This document shows positions 17,655 through 25,797 of a stretch of 64,000 bases of DNA, one piece after another. A program made the translations under genes and the position numbers. The DNA lies in assembly GCA_019637755.1 (NCBI GenBank), contig JAHBVC010000002.1, positions 357,342 through 421,341 of the forward strand, in the 5' to 3' direction. Under the pieces are notes generated by a model. The model made no database searches. It was given only the letters and a program-made list of their open reading frames with translations, and was not told where the DNA came from. Source of the DNA: Anaerolineales bacterium. GTDB lineage: Bacteria; Chloroflexota; Anaerolineae; Anaerolineales; UBA11579. The first letter of the stretch is position 1; each line of letters opens with the position of its first letter.

Positions 17655-17867
17655 ATGGCAGAGAAGGAAAAGGGGACGGTAAAGTGGTTTAATAGCGCAA
17701 AGGGCTACGGCTTTCTCGAGCGCGACTCTGGGGGGGACATTTTCGTCCACTTTAGTGCGATCATAGCCGATGGGTTTCGTACCCTGAAAGAGGGCCAACG
17801 GGTGGAGTTTGTTGTCGGCGATAGCGACAAAGGCCCGCAAGCCCAGGACGTTGTAGTGGTTGACTGA
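17655..17867 (+). CDS. Cold-shock domain protein
   Basis: 70 aa with [16 protein letters not shown] (RNP1) and IFVHFSAI (RNP2). Start at 17655 follows GAGGAGA; a longer frame from 17556 begins at the promoter and is rejected. Like the csp at 12622 it has a long 5' leader and its own terminator, so the two are paralogues under similar control. Confidence 0.95.
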   Translation: MAEKEKGTVKWFNSAKGYGFLERDSGGDIFVHFSAIIADGFRTLKEGQRVEFVVGDSDKGPQAQDVVVVD

Positions 17868-17878
17868 CATCACAATGC

Positions 17879-17910
17879 AAAAAAAGCCCCGCAGCTGCGG
17901 GGCTTTTTTA
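17879..17910. terminator. Intrinsic terminator
   Basis: Fully palindromic hairpin AAAAAGCCCCGCA/TGCGGGGCTTTTT, identical in its core to the one at 36274-36305; lies between csp and the convergent TPR lipoprotein. Confidence 0.88.
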
Positions 17911-17929
17911 TACGCTCGTGGTTATCCGC

Positions 17930-19117
17930 TCAAGGTGCTGCGCTGTACACAGCGAAATCATCAAAGAGAATCTGGCTGCCGCCCGCTTCCAGTGCGCCCA
18001 CCAGCAGCCCCACTTGCCCGCTGGCGTACTCGGCATCACTGGTCTCGGCCACCAGCTCGCCGTTGACGTAGAGCGCCAGGCGCTCCCCGACGCACAGCGC
18101 CTCGATGCGGTTAGGCTCGCCGCCCAGGCGAATGGCCGGGTGGCGCAGCATCATCTCCTGCCCGATCAGCTCCAACGCATCGCCACTCTTTTTGGAGATG
18201 CCAAAATAGCCATCGCTACTGATCAGAAAGGCGTAGAAATCGCCGGTCTGGCCGGTGCCTTGCACGCGGCACAGCAGGCCGAAGAAGTTATTGTCGTCGC
18301 CGCCCGTGCGGGTACTGGTCACCTGCACGCGCACATCACTGACGATGCGGCCAGGCAAGGCCCACACTACCGCATTGGGTTGCGTTTGCTCCAACAGGTA
18401 GCCGCCCTGCTCATAGGCGGCGCGGGTTTCCGGCCCGCCGTTGCTATACCAGCCGCTGGCCGGGTTGGAGAAATCATCGGTAAACAGCAGGCCATCGGCG
18501 CCGGCTTGCGCCAGGGCCTGCTGCTGCATGGCGCCGATCTCGGCTTCAATGCTGGCGCGCTCCGGCGCGCTGGGCACCAGGCTGAGGTAGACCTGCAGGT
18601 CGAAGCTGGCCGCGGTGTAGTTGCCCAGGCTGCGCTGCAGCGCGGCACGGTTGCGGTAGGCCTGGGCAAAGGTGGGGGCTAACTCGATCGCCCGGTTGAG
18701 GTCCGCCAGGGCGGCAGCGGCATCGCCGCGCTGAATATATAGCAGGCCACGGCTCTGGTAGGCCGAGGCCCAATCCGGCGCCAAGGCCAGCGCCTGGTCA
18801 AAGTCTTGCAGGGCGGCATCCAGCGCCTGGGCAGACTGCTGAGCCACACCGCGTTGCCAATAGGCCTGGGCACTTTGCGCATCCAGCACCAGGGCAGCGT
18901 CCAGATAGGCAATCGCCGCGGCCCAATCGGCGGCGTTGGCAGCGTCTTGCGCCAGCGCCAGGTATTCGTCAAAGCTGGGAGCCGGCGTGGGGCTGGGTTC
19001 CGCCGCAGTCGGCAGGTCCGCGCTGCCCGCCTGGCTGGGCGGCACGGCTTGCGGGCTGGTGGGCAGGTTGCAGCCCAGCAGCCCAAGACATAGCAGAAGG
19101 GCCAATGCCAGTTTCAT
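17930..19117 (-). CDS. TPR lipoprotein with C-terminal jelly-roll-like domain
   Basis: 395 aa. Lipobox LLGC (Cys about 16), Pro/Ser/Thr linker, then about four TPR units (about 50-185, e.g. AYWQRGVAQQS, AYQSRGLLYIQRGD, AYRNRAALQRSLGN). From about 210 a beta-rich domain starts LLFTDDFSNPASGWYSNGG, the pattern of concanavalin/laminin-G-like DUF1080-type folds. It is probably surface-exposed and binds proteins or glycans. First of four consecutive minus-strand lipoprotein genes. Confidence 0.75.
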   Translation of the reverse strand: MKLALALLLCLGLLGCNLPTSPQAVPPSQAGSADLPTAAEPSPTPAPSFDEYLALAQDAANAADWAAAIAYLDAALVLDAQSAQAYWQRGVAQQSAQALDAALQDFDQALALAPDWASAYQSRGLLYIQRGDAAAALADLNRAIELAPTFAQAYRNRAALQRSLGNYTAASFDLQVYLSLVPSAPERASIEAEIGAMQQQALAQAGADGLLFTDDFSNPASGWYSNGGPETRAAYEQGGYLLEQTQPNAVVWALPGRIVSDVRVQVTSTRTGGDDNNFFGLLCRVQGTGQTGDFYAFLISSDGYFGISKKSGDALELIGQEMMLRHPAIRLGGEPNRIEALCVGERLALYVNGELVAETSDAEYASGQVGLLVGALEAGGSQILFDDFAVYSAAP

Positions 19118-19166
19118 CGGCTTGTACTCTACTGTAAAAAGAAACCAAGAGCAAGACAGCCGGCAG

Positions 19167-19199
19167 CAAAAGAGGGCAGCACATTGGTACTGCCCTCTT
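19167..19199 (-). terminator. Intrinsic terminator after the NBR1-Ig lipoprotein gene
   Basis: AAGAGGGCAG / CTGCCCTCTT 10-bp stem with 10-nt loop; T4 on the minus strand. Confidence 0.65.
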
Positions 19200-19228
19200 G
19201 GTCTTGCAATCGAACGCCGGGTAAAACC

Positions 19229-19987
19229 CTACGGCGTGGGGGTGGAGCCGCGCACCACGATCTCAACCCAGAAGGGCAAGTTGAACTCGGGGCCCACGCC
19301 CACCTGCTGGCTGCCATCGAAGCGCAGCACCCAATCGCCATGATAGGTGCCCGGCGTGGCCGGTGCGCTGAGGTTGATGGTGAAGTTGGCGTAGCCGCCC
19401 GCCGGCACGTTGTAGTTGATCGTCAGCGGAGAGGAGCCATTCATACGGTCACCGCCCACGAAGAACAGCTCGTATTTGCCCGCCCGCCAATCACAGGTGC
19501 CCACATTCTGCAGACGCCAGGTCTTGGAGATCGCCTGGCCGGGATCGACGCGCGTGCCGTCTGGGTAGGTTTCGTCATAGACGTAGCGCGCCGCATAGCA
19601 GGCCGGCGTGGCGGTGGAAGGCGGCGTGGTGGCCGTGGGGCTGGCCTCCGGCGTGGCACTGGGCGCCTGCGGGGTGAGCGCGGCGGCCAGCGCGGTGAGC
19701 TGGGCCGCCTCGAGCGTGGCGGTGGAGGAAGCCATCACCGTCGGAGCGGCGCTGGTGGCGGTGGCGCTGGGCAGCGGGGTCTCGCTGGCCACGGTTTCCA
19801 CGGTGGCGGCACCCAGCAGCGCATCCAGCGTCTGCTGGATCTGCGCATCGGCGGTGAGCGCCACCTTCTCCGTGGCCATGCTGACATCTTCGTTGGTGCC
19901 CAGGGGCGCCGAGCGCACGCAGGCCAGCGCGGCCAGGGCCAGGCTGGTGAGCATCAAAAGCAAAACACGATTTCGAGATAGTTTCAT
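19229..19987 (-). CDS. NBR1-Ig-like domain lipoprotein
   Basis: About 252 aa from ATG 19987 (GGAACG upstream; the ATG at 19999 is an alternative). Lipobox LAALAC, then a long Ala/Thr/Ser/Pro stalk (to about residue 130) and a C-terminal Ig-like domain (about 140-245): DPGQAISKTWRLQNVGTCDW, FTINLSAP and GTYHGDWVLRF. This is the NBR1 central-domain fold seen in many Chloroflexota and Actinobacteria surface proteins. TATAGT (20024-20019, minus) is a likely -10. Confidence 0.78.
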   Translation of the reverse strand: MKLSRNRVLLLMLTSLALAALACVRSAPLGTNEDVSMATEKVALTADAQIQQTLDALLGAATVETVASETPLPSATATSAAPTVMASSTATLEAAQLTALAAALTPQAPSATPEASPTATTPPSTATPACYAARYVYDETYPDGTRVDPGQAISKTWRLQNVGTCDWRAGKYELFFVGGDRMNGSSPLTINYNVPAGGYANFTINLSAPATPGTYHGDWVLRFDGSQQVGVGPEFNLPFWVEIVVRGSTPTP

Positions 19988-20063
19988 AGTACGTTCCATA
20001 GGTTAGAGATACTCAAAAACTATACAAGAATCGTGCCAGCCGCGCCGCGAAAACGCCGGCCAC

Positions 20064-20094
20064 AAAAAAAGGCGGCCCCTGCAGGGGCCGCCTT
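20064..20094 (-). terminator. Intrinsic terminator
   Basis: AAGGCGGCCCCTGCAGGGGCCGCCTT palindrome (11-bp arms or more) followed on the minus strand by T7; ends the SH3b lipoprotein gene at 20124. Confidence 0.85.
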
Positions 20095-20123
20095 GGTGTT
20101 GCGATCAGACGGTAGGCGAGAGC

Positions 20124-20966
20124 CTAAGGCCACTGGCAACTGCCCGGCTCGCTGGCGCCATTGCGCCAGCCGCAGAACGACCAGCCATTGCCGATGTTGC
20201 CGGAGAACTGGTTGTTGTTGAGCAGGCGCGCCGTCCAGCTGCCATTGCTGGGCACGCTGCTCGTCCAAGTGCCGGAGACTTGCTGTCCATCCCCCGACAG
20301 GGTGCCGGTGAACGAGTAGGAGTAAGTGCTAAATTGGGTGCTACCGGTCACCGTGTTGCCAGAGAGGGTAAAGGTGATCGCCCCGGTGTAGTTGCTGGCC
20401 CCGCTGGCGGTCTTGCTGGTCCAGGCGCCACCGAAGCTGGGTAGCGGAGTGGCGGTGGCCGTGGGCGTCAGCGTGGCGGTTGGCGTGGGCGGCTGGGTGG
20501 CCGCCGGCAGGTTGTAGGCGCTGAAATCGCTGCTGGTGGCATAGCGCAGCCACAGCCAGCAATCACCAGCGCCGCCGGGCACTTGCACGACCACATACTC
20601 CGAACCCTGGAAGGTTTTGAGCACCTGCACCTGCTGGCCGGCGGCGATGGTGGTGATCAGACGATACTGCACGCTGGGGCCAGAGCGGCAATTGGTGTCT
20701 TGCGTCACGGAAACCAGCGCGGTGCCCAACTCGGGCAGCGCGGTGGCGGTGGCTGCGTCTGCAGCTCCAGCCGCCGGAGTGTCCTGCGCAGCTTGCGCAG
20801 CGGTCGCCTGCACGCCATTACCGGCGGCGGCGGTCTCCAACCCGCTGATCTGCAAGGTCTGCGCAATGCCGGTGGCGATCGCCGCTTCGGTGCTCAGGCC
20901 GCCGCAGGCCGAGAGCAGCCCGGCGGCGAGTAGCAAAAGCACGCAGCCCCATCGTGGTGTCTTCAT
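20124..20966 (-). CDS. SH3b-domain lipoprotein, copy 2 of a tandem duplication
   Basis: 280 aa. Lipobox LLSAC, a conserved GLSTEAAIATGIAQTLQIS segment, an SH3b-like domain (about 85-150, NCRSGPSVQYRLITTI to DCWLWLRYA), a Pro/Thr linker and a C-terminal beta domain ending CQWP. SH3b domains bind cell-wall peptides. The upstream neighbour (20997-21821) has the same four-part architecture, so the pair arose by tandem duplication, with the C-terminal domains more diverged than the SH3b part. Confidence 0.75.
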   Translation of the reverse strand: MKTPRWGCVLLLLAAGLLSACGGLSTEAAIATGIAQTLQISGLETAAAGNGVQATAAQAAQDTPAAGAADAATATALPELGTALVSVTQDTNCRSGPSVQYRLITTIAAGQQVQVLKTFQGSEYVVVQVPGGAGDCWLWLRYATSSDFSAYNLPAATQPPTPTATLTPTATATPLPSFGGAWTSKTASGASNYTGAITFTLSGNTVTGSTQFSTYSYSFTGTLSGDGQQVSGTWTSSVPSNGSWTARLLNNNQFSGNIGNGWSFCGWRNGASEPGSCQWP

Positions 20967-20996
20967 AGGTTCCTCTGTGGTATTGCTGCGCGCGGC

Positions 20997-21821
20997 TTAA
21001 GGCCACTGGCAGGGGCTGGGGTAACCGCCGGAGCGTGTACCGCAGAATTCCCAACTGCCTGTGTCCAGGTTGCCGATGAATTGCGGCGAGCCCAGTGCGG
21101 TGATCTTGGCGGCCCAAACCCCGCTGCCCGTGCCGCCGAAGCTGCCGCTGGCGGTCTGGTAGCCAGGGGCGATGGTGCCGGTGAATGAGTAGGCGAAGGC
21201 GCCGGGGTTGGTGACCGCGCTGCAGGTCAGGTTCATGCCGCTGACCGAGCAGCTCATCGCACCGGTGCGCTCCACGCCGCCGTGGTAGACACGGATGCTC
21301 CAGTTGCCCGACCAGTCATATGACGGGGTGGGCGACGGGGTGATGGTGGGAGTGGGCGTGGGCGGCTGGGTGGCCGTGGGCAACTGGTAGGCGCTAAAGT
21401 CACTGGTGTCGGCATAGCGCAGCCACAGCCAGCAATCGCCGGCCGCGTTGGGGTTCTTCACCACCACATAGTCGGAGCCAGCAAAGGTTTTGAGCACCTC
21501 TACCGGTTGGCCGGCCAAGATGGTGGTGATCAGCTTGTAGTGCTGGCTGGGGCCGAAGCGGCAATGGGTATCCGTGGAAACGGACACATAGGCCACGCCG
21601 GGCGTGGGCGTCTCGGCCGGCGCGTCAGCCTCCGGCTGGGCGGTGTTCTCCGGCAGCGCCGTAGCGGGGCCGCTGTTGTTGGCCGCGGCGGTTTCCAGTT
21701 GGCTGATCTGCAAGGTTTGGGCGATGCCGGTGGCAATCGCCGCATCCGTGCTCTGGCCACCACAGGCGGCCAGCCACACGGCTACCAGCAGCAGGCCGGT
21801 TAGGGTACGGGTTCGTTTCAT
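20997..21821 (-). CDS. SH3b-domain lipoprotein, copy 1 of a tandem duplication
   Basis: 274 aa, paralogue of the next gene. Lipobox LAAC, QSTDAAIATGIAQTLQIS, SH3b-like domain with HCRFGPSQHYKLITTI and GDCWLWLRYA, Pro/Thr linker, and C-terminal domain with SYSFTGTIAPG and a terminal CQWP. GAGGTG precedes the ATG. The gap of 30 nt to the paralogue contains no terminator, so the two are probably cotranscribed. Confidence 0.75.
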   Translation of the reverse strand: MKRTRTLTGLLLVAVWLAACGGQSTDAAIATGIAQTLQISQLETAAANNSGPATALPENTAQPEADAPAETPTPGVAYVSVSTDTHCRFGPSQHYKLITTILAGQPVEVLKTFAGSDYVVVKNPNAAGDCWLWLRYADTSDFSAYQLPTATQPPTPTPTITPSPTPSYDWSGNWSIRVYHGGVERTGAMSCSVSGMNLTCSAVTNPGAFAYSFTGTIAPGYQTASGSFGGTGSGVWAAKITALGSPQFIGNLDTGSWEFCGTRSGGYPSPCQWP

Positions 21822-21937
21822 TGTTTCACCTCAATGTCCGCCGTTGGCGGGGTTTCCAAACGATAACGAAGCAAGACGCCAAAACCATCCACCCATTCGT
21901 ACTGATTTTTGGCGAGTTTCTTCGTGCTATTAAAAGC

Positions 21938-21966
21938 AAAATGCGCCGGGTCCGGCGCATTTTTTT
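21938..21966. terminator. Intrinsic terminator
   Basis: AAATGCGCCGG / CCGGCGCATTT stem with 2-nt loop and T runs; follows the 59-aa membrane protein gene on the minus strand. Confidence 0.75.
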
Positions 21967-21981
21967 AAGTACGGTAGCGGC

Positions 21982-22161
21982 TCAGCGTTTGCGCGGCCAC
22001 AAGAACAGCGCGGCCAGCAGGGCCACAATGCCCACCAGCGACCAGCGCAGGTCATTATCCATAAAGCTGGGGAAGAGGCTGGCGGTGAGGCCGAGGCCCT
22101 GCAGCAGGAAGATAAACCCCATCAGGCCAAGGCCGAGGGCGAACAGTTTACGTAGCGACAT
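21982..22161 (-). CDS. Small two-span membrane protein, 59 aa
   Basis: ATG at 22161 to TGA at 21982. The product has two hydrophobic segments, LFALGLGLMGFIFLLQGLGL and LVGIVALLAALFLW, a short loop between (FPSFMDNDLRW) and a basic end (PRKR). Its ATG overlaps the stop of the zinc-ribbon gene as TAATG, indicating translational coupling, and a terminator follows. No family recognised; it is reminiscent of short LPXTG-less membrane anchors. Confidence 0.6.
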   Translation of the reverse strand: MSLRKLFALGLGLMGFIFLLQGLGLTASLFPSFMDNDLRWSLVGIVALLAALFLWPRKR

Positions 22162-22643
22162 TAAATCGTCCCCTGGGGTGGCGGCGGAGAGACCAGGGTG
22201 TCCTTATCGAGAAAATCGCCGCGGCGCGCCGGGGCCAACAGCGCCCATTCGCGCGTGCGGCGCTCGTAGCACTGGTTGCATTCCCAGTTGCGGTGCGAAT
22301 CGCCCCCCGCGCGGGCAAACTCGGCTTCCGGCTTGAACTCTTTGCACGAGTAGCACTGGCGCAGGCTTTGCGCGCTAAAGCCGGAGTTGTCTTCGGCCCC
22401 GGCGATGGGCTGGGCGCGCAGCGGCAGCCCGACGACGGGATACCAGCCATCGGCGGTGCGGCCGATGGCCTTGCCGCTCACCACGATGCGCCCAAGCTCC
22501 CAGGCGCCCTCGCGGGCGATCAGCGTGCGCGCCTCATATTTGCCATCCTTGAAGCGGTAGGCATAGGCGGTGTTATCACTCAGGCGAAAAGCGCGAATGG
22601 CGCCTTCGGCAACTACTTTTGCAAGCACTTCTTCGTAAGTCAT
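22161..22643 (-). CDS. Hypothetical protein with a four-Cys zinc-binding motif
   Basis: 160 aa. N-terminal beta-rich part (YAYRFKDGKYEARTL), then CYSC-x21-CNQC (about residues 98-126), a treble-clef-like zinc site similar in spacing to those beside HNH nucleases, but no HNH catalytic residues are seen. The ATG at 22643 follows GGACACTGC with a weak ribosome site. Cotranscribed with the 59-aa membrane protein. Function unknown. Confidence 0.6.
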   Translation of the reverse strand: MTYEEVLAKVVAEGAIRAFRLSDNTAYAYRFKDGKYEARTLIAREGAWELGRIVVSGKAIGRTADGWYPVVGLPLRAQPIAGAEDNSGFSAQSLRQCYSCKEFKPEAEFARAGGDSHRNWECNQCYERRTREWALLAPARRGDFLDKDTLVSPPPPQGTI

Positions 22644-22716
22644 GCAGTGTCCTTAAGGAATGGTTACTGATTCATCGGATTATAGCTGCTTTGCTGCGCA
22701 GATTCTGCCGCGGCGC

Positions 22717-23319
22717 TTACAACTGGCGCAAGTGGGGCAGAAGTGCCTGCAAGGCGCGGGCACGATGGCTGAGCTGGTTTTTCTCCTCGAGGCTGAGCTC
22801 GGCCATGCTGCGGCCGCCACTGCCGGCGACGATGAAGATCGGGTCGTAGCCAAAGCCGCCCGCCCCGCGCGGCGCGGGGCTGATCTCGCCGGCGCACTCG
22901 CCGGCGGCAAAGCCCTGGCGCCCGTCGGGCAGCGCCAGGCACAGCGTGGCTACAAAGCGCGCCGGCCAGGGTGCGGGGTGCGCCGCCAGCTCCGCCAGCA
23001 AATGCTGGCGCCGGTCAGCATCGTTGGCATCGGGCTGCGGGGCATAGCGCGCCGAATGCAGCCCGGGGGCGCCGCCCAGGGCAGCCACCTCCAGCCCGCT
23101 GTCATCGGCCAGCGCCGGGCGGCCACTGGCCTGCGCAAAGGCGCGCGCCTTGATCATAGCATTCTCGGCGTAGCTGGTGCCGCTTTCTTCAGGCTGCAGC
23201 TCCAAGCCGAGTTCGGCGGGCGTCCACAGGCGCAGGCTGGCGAGGCCATGCGTGGCCAGCCATGCGGCCAGCTCGCCGCGTTTGCCGGAGTTATTGGTGG
23301 CCAGCACCAGATCTGTCAT
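22717..23319 (-). CDS. rdgB: XTP/dITP pyrophosphatase (RdgB/HAM1)
   Basis: 200 aa, full length. Motifs: LVLATNNSGKRGEL (substrate loop), ALADDSGLEVAALGGAPG (catalytic Asp), GAGGFGYDPIF and KNQLSHRARAL. It removes non-canonical purine nucleotides (ITP, XTP and their deoxy forms) before incorporation. A minus-strand TACAAT (23331-23326) ends 6 nt before the ATG and there is no Shine-Dalgarno, so the mRNA is probably leaderless. Confidence 0.93.
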   Translation of the reverse strand: MTDLVLATNNSGKRGELAAWLATHGLASLRLWTPAELGLELQPEESGTSYAENAMIKARAFAQASGRPALADDSGLEVAALGGAPGLHSARYAPQPDANDADRRQHLLAELAAHPAPWPARFVATLCLALPDGRQGFAAGECAGEISPAPRGAGGFGYDPIFIVAGSGGRSMAELSLEEKNQLSHRARALQALLPHLRQL

Positions 23320-23325
23320 GCGGGG

Positions 23326-23331
23326 ATTGTA
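23326..23331 (-). promoter_or_regulatory. -10 box of rdgB, leaderless-type
   Basis: TACAAT on the minus strand ending 6 nt before ATG 23319. Confidence 0.5.
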
Positions 23332-23422
23332 GCTGGATTCAGAACAAAGACTCTACAAACCAGTACCCGGCCAGCACTAGCAGGCGCGAATCGGCGAATC
23401 CGCCTGCATTTTGGGGCGCGTA

Positions 23423-23451
23423 TTGACCGATTCTGCAATTTTTGTTATAAT
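23423..23451 (+). promoter_or_regulatory. Strong promoter of the yceD-sigA operon
   Basis: TTGACC (23423-23428), 17-nt spacer, TATAAT (23446-23451); predicted start near 23458. Confidence 0.8.
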
Positions 23452-23466
23452 CTACGAAACTTTCAC

Positions 23467-23497
23467 AGAATCCTTTGCAAAGCAAAGGATTCTTTTT
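23467..23497 (+). terminator. Leader hairpin shaped like an intrinsic terminator
   Basis: AGAATCCTTTGC / GCAAAGGATTCT, 12-bp perfect stem, AAA loop, five T. It begins about 10 nt after the predicted transcription start and lies 47 nt upstream of the yceD ATG, so it may attenuate the operon. A second CAAAGG (23502-23507) could pair with CCTTTG as an alternative fold. Confidence 0.6.
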
Positions 23498-23544
23498 GAA
23501 TCAAAGGCCTAACTTCGTCCTAACGGCACCCTACCCCCTTCCCA

Positions 23545-24090
23545 ATGGCTAAGCGCAACCCTTTACGCATTAATGTCGGTTTCCTGGTCAAGGCCGATGC
23601 CGGCTATAGCCGCACCATCGAATTTGATGTGGGCGAAATGGTGCTTTCCGAGGATTTTACGGTGCGCGAGCTGAAGGGCAGCGTCACCTTTGGGCGTACG
23701 CCGCAAGGCCTGGTGGCTGAGGTGGCGCTGAGTGGGCGCACCGCCGCCGATTGTGTGCGCTGCCTGGAGCCGTTTGACCAGGCGATCGCCACCGAGTTCA
23801 CCGAGTTGTACGCCTTTGACGAGCGTTCGGTGACCGAGGCGCACCTGTTAGTACCGCCCAGCCACCAGATCGATCTGGCACCGCTGGCGCGCGAATACCT
23901 GCTGCTGGATATGCCGATCACGCCGCTGTGCCGCCCCGACTGCAAGGGGCTGTGCGTGGTGTGCGGCACCAATCGCAACCAGCAGGAGTGCGGGCATGCC
24001 CAGCACCCGCAAGACCCGCAACCCCCCGCGGACGAGGCGCCCGATCCACGCTTCGCCGCGTTGAAAGACCTGTTGGACCCAAAAGAGTAG
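23545..24090 (+). CDS. yceD: DUF177 (YceD) family protein
   Basis: 181 aa. DUF177 core with [12 protein letters not shown] and, near the C-terminus, [13 protein letters not shown], the paired-Cys metal site typical of the family, which is linked to 23S rRNA/ribosomal protein metabolism. In most genomes it is followed by rpmF (bL32); here it is followed after 31 nt by the sigma factor gene. It has a strong promoter and a terminator-like leader hairpin. Confidence 0.88.
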   Translation: MAKRNPLRINVGFLVKADAGYSRTIEFDVGEMVLSEDFTVRELKGSVTFGRTPQGLVAEVALSGRTAADCVRCLEPFDQAIATEFTELYAFDERSVTEAHLLVPPSHQIDLAPLAREYLLLDMPITPLCRPDCKGLCVVCGTNRNQQECGHAQHPQDPQPPADEAPDPRFAALKDLLDPKE

Positions 24091-24121
24091 CTCGGTAGCG
24101 TACGAGTACCAAGGAGGAGTT

Positions 24122-25249
24122 ATGTCTTTTCAGTCCCCGCCTGATGACGATTCACTGGAGCAACCGGTGCTGTTCAGCACGCCCAATCACTTCCTACCCA
24201 ACGAGATGGAAGACTTTGAGCGCCTGCGCTGGCATTATCTGAGCGAAGAGAACGAGAACGAAGAGGACAGCCTGGCCACGCTCGGCACAGCCGAGCCGGA
24301 TGCCGATGCGGCCGAAGCCTACGAGCTGCCCGCCGACGAAGTCATCGATACGGTGGGCCTGTATTTGAAGGAAATGTCGGCCGTGCCGCTGCTGACCATG
24401 GAGCAAGAGGTCAGCCTGGCCAAGCGTATGGAGGCAGCCAAGAAGGCGCTCAGCCAGCTCAAGAAGCAGCCGGCCAGCGCCGCCAAGCGCGGCCAACTGG
24501 AAGCGCTGGTGGAAGACGGCCGCCAGGCGCGCGATCATTTGATCCGCGCCAATACCCGCCTGGTGGTGAGCATCGCCAAGAAGTACATGGCGCGCGGCGT
24601 GCCCTTCCTCGATCTGATCCAGGAGGGCAACCTGGGCCTGATGAAAGCGGTCAGCAAGTTTGATTACCGCCGCGGCTTCCGCTTCTCGACCTATGCCACC
24701 TGGTGGATCCGCCAAACGATCACGCGGGCGATCGCCGATCAGGGCCGCACGATCCGCGTGCCGGTACACATGATCGACCGTATCCGCTTGCTGTACAAAA
24801 CCGCGCACATGCTGGAGCAGAAGAACGGCCAACCGCCCTCGCTGGATGAGCTGGCGAAAGAGATGAAGGAAGAGGTGGGCAAGGTGGACTGGATGCTGCG
24901 GGTCAGTTGGCTGCCGCTCTCCCTGGAAAGCCCGGTGGGCGACGAAGAGGATTCGGAGCTGGGCATGTTCGTGGAAGACGAAAACAGCCCCAGCCCCAGC
25001 CAAAGCGCCTACAAGAATATGATGGAGCAGAAGGTACACGAAGTACTGAGTACGCTAAGCCCGCGCGAGGCGCGTATCCTGCGCCTGCGCTTCGGGCTGG
25101 AGAATGGGCGCTACTACACGCTGGAAGAGGTGGGCGAGAAGTTTGGCTTGACCCGTGAGCGCATCCGCCAGATCGAGGGCAAAGCACTGCGCCGCCTGCG
25201 CCATCCGTTGCGCGCCCGCCAACTGCGCGATTACGCCCAGGAAGGCTGA
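24122..25249 (+). CDS. RpoD/SigA-type sigma-70 factor
   Basis: 375 aa, start after AAGGAGG. Acidic N-terminus without region 1.1; region 1.2 about 70-105 ([15 protein letters not shown]), region 2 about 140-215 ([37 protein letters not shown]), region 3 about 222-300, region 4 about 305-370 ([17 protein letters not shown]). These are the hallmarks of primary or group 2 sigma factors that recognise TTGACA/TATAAT. A terminator follows. Whether it is the housekeeping factor cannot be told from the window. Confidence 0.92.
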   Translation: MSFQSPPDDDSLEQPVLFSTPNHFLPNEMEDFERLRWHYLSEENENEEDSLATLGTAEPDADAAEAYELPADEVIDTVGLYLKEMSAVPLLTMEQEVSLAKRMEAAKKALSQLKKQPASAAKRGQLEALVEDGRQARDHLIRANTRLVVSIAKKYMARGVPFLDLIQEGNLGLMKAVSKFDYRRGFRFSTYATWWIRQTITRAIADQGRTIRVPVHMIDRIRLLYKTAHMLEQKNGQPPSLDELAKEMKEEVGKVDWMLRVSWLPLSLESPVGDEEDSELGMFVEDENSPSPSQSAYKNMMEQKVHEVLSTLSPREARILRLRFGLENGRYYTLEEVGEKFGLTRERIRQIEGKALRRLRHPLRARQLRDYAQEG

Positions 25250-25264
25250 CGCCACCACGATGAT

Positions 25265-25294
25265 AAAAAAAGCCGCTCGTTGAGCGGCTTTTTT
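25265..25294 (+). terminator. Intrinsic terminator of the yceD-sigA operon
   Basis: AAAAAGCCGCTC / GAGCGGCTTTTT stem, 3-nt loop, six T. Confidence 0.88.
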
Positions 25295-25307
25295 GTTTTG
25301 CCCGTCT

Positions 25308-25357
25308 GTCATTGCGAGGCCGTGAAGCGGCGCAGCCGCTGAACAACGAAGCAATCC
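25308..25357 (+). repeat. Palindromic interspersed repeat (GTCATTGC...GCAATC), copy 1
   Basis: GTCATTGC and GCAATC ends enclose an inner AGCGGC-GCA-GCCGCT hairpin. It lies in a gene-free stretch (25295-25797) that otherwise holds further repeats and no coding signal. Confidence 0.7.
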
Positions 25358-25366
25358 TCACCTTTT

Positions 25367-25401
25367 GCCGCAGGTGCACACAGATAAACGCGGATACAGC
25401 C
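25367..25401 (+). repeat. CCGCAGNTGNACACAGATNNACGCGGATAC-type repeat, copy 1
   Basis: Degenerate copy of the element at 25650-25684 and, inverted, at 31549-31581. Confidence 0.5.
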
Positions 25402-25449
25402 TTTTATCAACGCGCCCACACACTCAGCCAGTAGGTGCGCAACCCGACT

Positions 25450-25499
25450 GTCATTGCGAGGCCGTGAAGCGGCGTAGCCGCTGAACAACGAAGCAATCC
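25450..25499 (+). repeat. Palindromic interspersed repeat, copy 2
   Basis: Same 50-bp unit as 25308-25357, differing only in the hairpin loop (GTA for GCA). Confidence 0.7.
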
Positions 25500-25545
25500 C
25501 CAAGTGAATAAGCAAACAGGCCTGGGGATTGCTCGCGCGACGGTC

Positions 25546-25584
25546 TGTCATTCCGAACGAGCGGCGTAGCCGCGAGGAGGAATC
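25546..25584 (+). repeat. Palindromic interspersed repeat, GTCATTCC variant
   Basis: GTCATTCCGA...GAGGAATC ends around GCGGC-GTA-GCCGC; a sister family with ATTCC/GGAAT termini instead of ATTGC/GCAAT. Confidence 0.6.
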
Positions 25585-25590
25585 CTTTAG

Positions 25591-25639
25591 GTCATTGCAA
25601 ATGCCACTAGTGGCGTAGCCGCTGAGCAACAAAGCAATC
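25591..25639 (+). repeat. Palindromic interspersed repeat, copy 3 (degenerate)
   Basis: GTCATTGC and AAGCAATC ends around a diverged TGGCGTAGCCGC core, directly after the GTCATTCC variant. Confidence 0.55.
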
Positions 25640-25649
25640 TTCTACTTTT

Positions 25650-25684
25650 TAACCGCAGATGAACACAGATAGACGCGGATACGC
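25650..25684 (+). repeat. CCGCAGATGAACACAGAT-type repeat, copy 2
   Basis: Near copy of 25367-25401; complement occurs at 31549-31581. Confidence 0.55.
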
Positions 25685-25740
25685 CATTTCTAGACAATTG
25701 CTCCCTCCCCGCTCGACGGCAATGATGAATGCAAGTGAAA

Positions 25741-25776
25741 ACAAAAGGACACGAAGCTACGCTTTGTGTCCTTTGT
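25741..25776. repeat. Imperfect inverted repeat of the ACAAAGGACACAAAG family
   Basis: ACAAAAGGACACGAAG and CTTTGTGTCCTTTGT face each other across CTACG. It sits just downstream of the nfuA-like gene and could act as its transcript end. Confidence 0.5.
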
Positions 25777-25797
25777 GGTTTCGTTTCCTGCGCCTAG

